Origin: Anaerolineae bacterium
GTDB lineage: Bacteria; Chloroflexota; Anaerolineae; B4-G1; SLSP01
DNA: 8,228 nucleotides
Direction of reading: 5' to 3'
NCBI GenBank assembly: GCA_016927095.1
Contig: JAFGNI010000601.1
Coordinates: forward strand, 1 to 8,228
The translations under genes and the position numbers were made by a program. Below the pieces are notes generated by a model. It was not told the origin of the DNA, did no database searches, and saw nothing but the letters and a program-made list of their open reading frames with translations. Below, one piece after another: positions 5,033 to 8,228 of the stretch (within the stretch, counting starts at the first letter, position 1; each line of letters starts with the position of its first letter).

Positions 5033-7915
5033 ATGCCGGTACCTGTATCCGCCCTGGTAGGTTCGCTGCAAGCCGTCGTCCGTTGGGGGCTGTTACTCCT
5101 GGGCTTTGCCGGCCTGGTCGCCGCCCTGGTCTTTCTGGTCCGGTGGCTTACCCGGCGCTGGCAGGCGCGTGCCAACACACTCGCTGCGCAGTTGGACAGC
5201 GGATTGGCAGCGCTGGACCACACGGTGGCCCACCTGCGCACGGAGGCCGATACCTACCCGCCAGATACTCCAGATCCCTACGGCCCCCTCGTTGAGCAAC
5301 TGGTCACCACGCTGGCCCGGATCGAGCGGGACCACACGTCGCTGCACGACGGGCTGGCGGCGGTGCGCGCCGAGGCCATTGCGCTTCCGGATGCGTCCTG
5401 GGCCAAGGTGGGTTACTGGCTCTGGCGGGAACCCCGGCACCGCTGGCGGCAGCGCAACGCTTTAACCAGACTGGTCCAAGAGCTGGCATCCCCCCGGGCC
5501 CAGGCGGAAGCCGCCGGCGCGCTCCTCAAAGAACTCCGCAGCCAGCCCCTGGAGACATCGATGCGCGTCCGGGCGCTGTATGAGCTGGTAGAGACCTCGC
5601 AACACACCGTCGGGAGCCTCCAGGCCGCCGGCGTTCAGGGCACCCCGCTTGAGGCAGCCGACGCGGCCCTCAAGACCTATCGCAAGACGCTTCAGACCTT
5701 GCCCGTGTATCTCTTTGCGGGTACCGAGAGCCAGATTGTCCGGCGCGCGCGACCTTCCGATATTGCGGATGCATGGGGCACCGTGGCGGCACTGGCGCCC
5801 GCCATCGAGCAGACGGCGGAGCAAGCCGGCGCGTGGCAGCAGGCCTACGAGCAAGCGGAGAAGGCGCTGGAAAGCATGTGCCAGACCGTGGCGCAAACAC
5901 GTGCGCGTTTCGCAGAGATCCCTGACGCCCTCGACGTCACCGAGCTGGCGGAAGCCTGGAAGCAGACGGAGGCAGATGCAGAGGCCTTGGTCGCCTGCTA
6001 TGAGGCACCGACGACGGAGGACCTGGCTGCCGTCGAGCGCATCGCGACCACCACGGAGGCGGCTAGCGCCCTGGCGGCACGCCTGAGCGCCCTTGACGAC
6101 CGCCAGGCCACGCTGAAAACCGGATTGGCGCGCAATGAGGAGGCGCTGACACAGATCGAGCAGCAGTTACGCCAGTTGGCTGATGCCGGTCGCTATCCTC
6201 TGGACCGGGTTCCGCTCCAGGTCGTCGCGGATCAGCTGCACCAACAGGCCCGGAAGATCGGCGGCCCCCAGCAGCGCCGCACGCCCGCGCAGCTCGAGGC
6301 GGCGCTGAGCGCCGCGGAAGAGCTGGCCCACCGTGCTCAGGATCTGGCGACCCGGGTAGCGGAAATCAGGGAGCAGCGCCGCCGGCTCATCGAGCTGCTG
6401 GACCAGCAGGCTGCGGCGCCGCAGGTCGATTGGATGACCTGGGCCCGCGATCTGCACGAACGCACCCATCTCTACGCCGCGGACAACTGGTTTTCCAGCG
6501 ATGGCCTTGACGCGGCTCATGCAGTCGACGCGCTCCAGAAACCGAACGAGGGTTTGCGCGTCCACGGGATTGTGGCCGATGCCGAGAGGTTGGCAGAGCG
6601 GCACAAGCTCTGGATGCCGGCGCGGGTGGACGATCCCCTGGCGCCGCAGGAGCTTGAGCGGCGCATTAACGAGTTGACGGCGCTCTTTGCCGAGACCGAG
6701 CGCTTCCAAGACCGGTTGGACCAGATCACACAGCGCTTCCAGGTATGCCAGGAAGCCGAGGAAGCGGCCAAGTCGGACCTGGCAACCGTCTACGGCGCGC
6801 TGGATCGTCTGGACATTGTGGCCGCGGACGTGCTGCCCCCCGCGCTGGCCAAGGAGGAGAACCACTGGACCCGGATCCGCGAGCGGCTCGACGAGGGCTA
6901 CGAACTCGAGCTCGCACTGGGGAATCCGGGCCTCGGCACGGTGCACGAGAAGGCAGCCCGGGTGACGCGCTGGATCGAGGCCAGCCGCCACGTCCTGACG
7001 GATTGGCAGAAGGTGCTGACCGCGGAGCTGGCCACGACATCCAAGGCCTTGAACGAGGATCTGGATAAACTGATGGCTATCGCTCCGCTGGGGGATGAGC
7101 CTGCCGTCGTGCAAGCCCGTGAGGCGGCGGAGAGCCAGGTGGATGCGCCCAAGGAGCGCCGGCGCTTGGGTGGGCGGATGCAGGGGCGATCGCAACAACC
7201 TGAGGTCCGCGATCCGAGCGCCAGCAAGGCCGCGCTCGTGGGTGCGCAGTTGGCGCGGGAGGTCGCGGACCAACTGCGCACCTTGGCACACCTGGACCGC
7301 ACGCTGGCGGCGCTGCGGTCTGAGGTCCTGGTCCCACTGGCCGAACCTGTCGCCCAGTGGCGTGACGGGGAACAGAGATCGGAAACCGCCTTTGAGGATC
7401 TGCAGCGGCTGGAGACCGCCTCGGCGCGGCTCTGGCCCCCCTTGAGCTGCGATACGGCAACGGTCAAGGCCCGGTTCGATCTGGCCGACCAGGCCCGCGA
7501 CAGCCTTTACCAGGACGGTACGACCGTGAGCCAGGTTCTGGCGACCGTCACGGCCCTGACGGAGCACTACAACCAGATCGTCACGATGGTTGAACAGCGC
7601 GATGCGGCCTACCACGCGCAGCGGCTCGCGCTGGACGCGACGCTGGATCAGCTGGAGCGGTGGTGCGCGCAGCTGGAGCGGTATCGGGACGAACACGCCG
7701 GTGACGACGCGATCGCCGCCGCGATCCGCGCCCGGCTCGACGAGATCGAGGCAGGGTGGACGCAGCTGCAGATCCGCTACGAGCAGGCCCCCGACCTGGT
7801 GCCCGGGGAGGAGGCGCAGCGGACGCTCAACGACCTGTGGCGCCAGGCCCACCGGGTGCTGCCCCTGGGGCCGGGGCTGGACGTGTTGACGGCAGAGGAG
7901 GTGGAGGGGCGGTAA
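5033..7915 (+). CDS. Membrane-anchored giant helical/coiled-coil protein, function unknown
   Basis: I do not recognise a named family. The 960 residues contain one hydrophobic segment at about 18-38 (WGLLLLGFAGLVAALVFLVRW). It is followed by R41, R42 and R46, so by the positive-inside rule the N-terminus faces out and the body is cytoplasmic. A Pro-rich hinge (TYPPDTPDPYGP, 74-85) and a Trp-rich patch (W123, W128, W130, W136) come next. After that the chain is almost wholly Ala/Leu/Glu/Gln/Arg-rich, with the heptad-like spacing of long helices. A short basic Pro/Gly/Ser stretch near 704-730 (DAPKERRRLGGRMQGR onward) looks like a flexible break; helices then continue to the end. No enzyme motif, Walker box or signal peptide is seen. 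The arrangement of one membrane anchor plus cytoplasmic helical bundles resembles EzrA-type cell division regulators, but this is analogy only. ATG 5033 follows AGAGGTGAG (5021-5029); a TTG at 5003 lies in the repeat. Confidence 0.8.
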   Translation: MPVPVSALVGSLQAVVRWGLLLLGFAGLVAALVFLVRWLTRRWQARANTLAAQLDSGLAALDHTVAHLRTEADTYPPDTPDPYGPLVEQLVTTLARIERDHTSLHDGLAAVRAEAIALPDASWAKVGYWLWREPRHRWRQRNALTRLVQELASPRAQAEAAGALLKELRSQPLETSMRVRALYELVETSQHTVGSLQAAGVQGTPLEAADAALKTYRKTLQTLPVYLFAGTESQIVRRARPSDIADAWGTVAALAPAIEQTAEQAGAWQQAYEQAEKALESMCQTVAQTRARFAEIPDALDVTELAEAWKQTEADAEALVACYEAPTTEDLAAVERIATTTEAASALAARLSALDDRQATLKTGLARNEEALTQIEQQLRQLADAGRYPLDRVPLQVVADQLHQQARKIGGPQQRRTPAQLEAALSAAEELAHRAQDLATRVAEIREQRRRLIELLDQQAAAPQVDWMTWARDLHERTHLYAADNWFSSDGLDAAHAVDALQKPNEGLRVHGIVADAERLAERHKLWMPARVDDPLAPQELERRINELTALFAETERFQDRLDQITQRFQVCQEAEEAAKSDLATVYGALDRLDIVAADVLPPALAKEENHWTRIRERLDEGYELELALGNPGLGTVHEKAARVTRWIEASRHVLTDWQKVLTAELATTSKALNEDLDKLMAIAPLGDEPAVVQAREAAESQVDAPKERRRLGGRMQGRSQQPEVRDPSASKAALVGAQLAREVADQLRTLAHLDRTLAALRSEVLVPLAEPVAQWRDGEQRSETAFEDLQRLETASARLWPPLSCDTATVKARFDLADQARDSLYQDGTTVSQVLATVTALTEHYNQIVTMVEQRDAAYHAQRLALDATLDQLERWCAQLERYRDEHAGDDAIAAAIRARLDEIEAGWTQLQIRYEQAPDLVPGEEAQRTLNDLWRQAHRVLPLGPGLDVLTAEEVEGR

Positions 7916-7920
7916 CGGCG

Positions 7921-7960
7921 CGTTGGCACGTTCGAACGTTGGCAGGTTGGCACGTTTATG
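7921..7960. repeat. Family B repeat, copy 2: 8-bp-period CGTTNNNA array
   Basis: Begins 5 bp after the stop of the coiled-coil gene. Units are CGTTGGCA (7921), CGTTCGAA (7929), CGTTGGCA (7937), GGTTGGCA (7945) and a decayed CGTTTATG (7953). The core ACGTTCGAACGT (7928-7939) is a perfect palindrome, and ACGTTCGAACGTT (7928-7940) is identical to 3471-3483. GTTGGCACGTT occurs directly at 7922-7932 and 7946-7956, 24 bp (three units) apart. The rest of this gap (7961-8054) holds only the promoter-like site and the ribosome binding site listed separately. Confidence 0.8.
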
Positions 7961-7985
7961 GGTTGCGTGATGGCTGTCTGTAGGT

Positions 7986-8013
7986 TCGTCAAGCGCGGCG
8001 AATCGGCTAGAAT
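7986..8013 (+). promoter_or_regulatory. Putative housekeeping (sigma-70 type) promoter
   Basis: TAGAAT at 8008-8013 matches the -10 consensus at five of six positions. TCGTCA at 7986-7991 matches the -35 consensus at four of six, with a 16-bp spacer. A start near 8020 would give a leader of roughly 35 bases to the ATG at 8055. This suggests that the last gene is transcribed separately from the genes upstream. Prediction by eye only. Confidence 0.45.
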
Positions 8014-8054
8014 GAAGGCTGAGACGTGAGAAGGGGTACCTTGGAGGGTCCGGG

Positions 8055-8228
8055 ATGGCAACGGCGCTGGAGCTGAGTCGCGAGGAGTGGAAGCGTTACA
8101 CAGGTCTGCTTGAGCGAAAGACAGAGCATCGACCCTTGCCGGATGCGGTACGCAAGCAGAGAAACGACCTGTTGGCGCGGCTTGGCAGCGTAGCTGTTGT
8201 CCTCCGGCATCGATTCGGCGCGGAACGC
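8055..8228 (+). CDS. Probable nucleotidyltransferase (MNT-type) domain protein, N-terminal fragment
   Basis: Partial gene: the first 58 codons are present and the reading frame runs off the window. ATG 8055 is preceded by GGAGGG (8043-8048), 6 bases away. Seen: charged helical residues 1-38 (LSREEWKRYTGLLERK, then RKQRNDLLARL) followed by VAVVLRHRFGAER. In many short bacterial nucleotidyltransferase-fold proteins a segment of the form 'L.ERFGA.RV.LFGS.A' holds the first strand and the GS motif that starts the catalytic site. Here the window ends just before where LFGS would come, so the assignment is by N-terminal resemblance only. Such genes are often paired with a HEPN-domain gene as a toxin-antitoxin or stress module; the partner would lie beyond the window. 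It could instead be an unrelated helical protein. Confidence 0.5.
   Translation, partial: MATALELSREEWKRYTGLLERKTEHRPLPDAVRKQRNDLLARLGSVAVVLRHRFGAER

Noticed and set aside
6167..7852. 561-residue open frame on the - strand
   Set aside because: Antisense shadow of the coiled-coil gene, rich in Arg, Gly, Leu and Gln with no recognisable motif. The + frame has a ribosome binding site, a membrane helix and a coherent helical pattern.
7961..8054. tRNA or other structured RNA in the last gap
   Set aside because: GGTTCGTC near 7983 loosely recalls a T-loop, but no acceptor or anticodon stem can be drawn around it.
8007..8210. 67-residue - strand frame
   Set aside because: Antisense to the promoter and N-terminus of the last gene, with no ribosome binding site or motif that I can see.

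Overview
The window is GC-rich, almost fully coding on the + strand, and carries most of a lysine biosynthesis operon of the alpha-aminoadipate (AAA) type that uses the carrier protein LysW. In bacteria this pathway is best known from Thermus/Deinococcus and Chloroflexota. The GC-rich genes, long coiled-coil ORF and short-unit repeats in the gene gaps fit a Chloroflexota member (Anaerolineae/Caldilineae-like). That assignment is an inference; no marker gene is present.

Layout: (1) 1-201, the C-terminal end of a LysU-type (homo)aconitase small subunit. (2) 194-1228, homoisocitrate dehydrogenase, overlapping it by 8 bp. (3) 1362-1529, LysW, a 55-residue zinc-ribbon carrier ending in EDWGE. (4) 1534-2397, LysX, the ATP-grasp ligase that joins AAA to the LysW C-terminus. 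(5) 2404-3456, LysK, the M20-type hydrolase that releases lysine from LysW. (6) 3514-4902, a FAD-dependent dehydrogenase of the COG2509 type with a four-cysteine cluster. (7) 5033-7915, a 960-residue protein with one N-terminal membrane helix and a very long helical region. (8) 8055 to the window end, the start of a probable nucleotidyltransferase-fold (MNT) protein behind its own promoter.

How they work together: LysU (with a large subunit outside the window) makes homoisocitrate; the dehydrogenase converts it to 2-oxoadipate; an aminotransferase outside the window makes AAA; LysX loads AAA on LysW; LysZ, LysY and LysJ (none seen here) would phosphorylate, reduce and aminate it; LysK frees lysine and recycles LysW. 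The FAD enzyme and coiled-coil protein have no evident role in this pathway.

The most unusual signal is between genes. The tightly coupled junctions (lysU/hicd, lysW/lysX, lysX/lysK) have no spacer. Every other gap carries one of two short-unit repeat families, in alternating order. Family A (1214-1339, 4895-5010) has a purine arm followed by a pyrimidine arm with a 7-bp period, can form a hairpin, and has G-quadruplex motifs on both strands; in both copies its purine arm supplies the stop codon of the gene before it. Family B (3461-3500, 7921-7960) is five 8-bp units of the form CGTTNNNA built around the palindrome ACGTTCGAACGT. These arrays run from the upstream stop codon towards the next ribosome binding site, and they generate many spurious ORFs. 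A second point is the dehydrogenase's Val88 at the position of Thermus Arg85, which bears on substrate choice.
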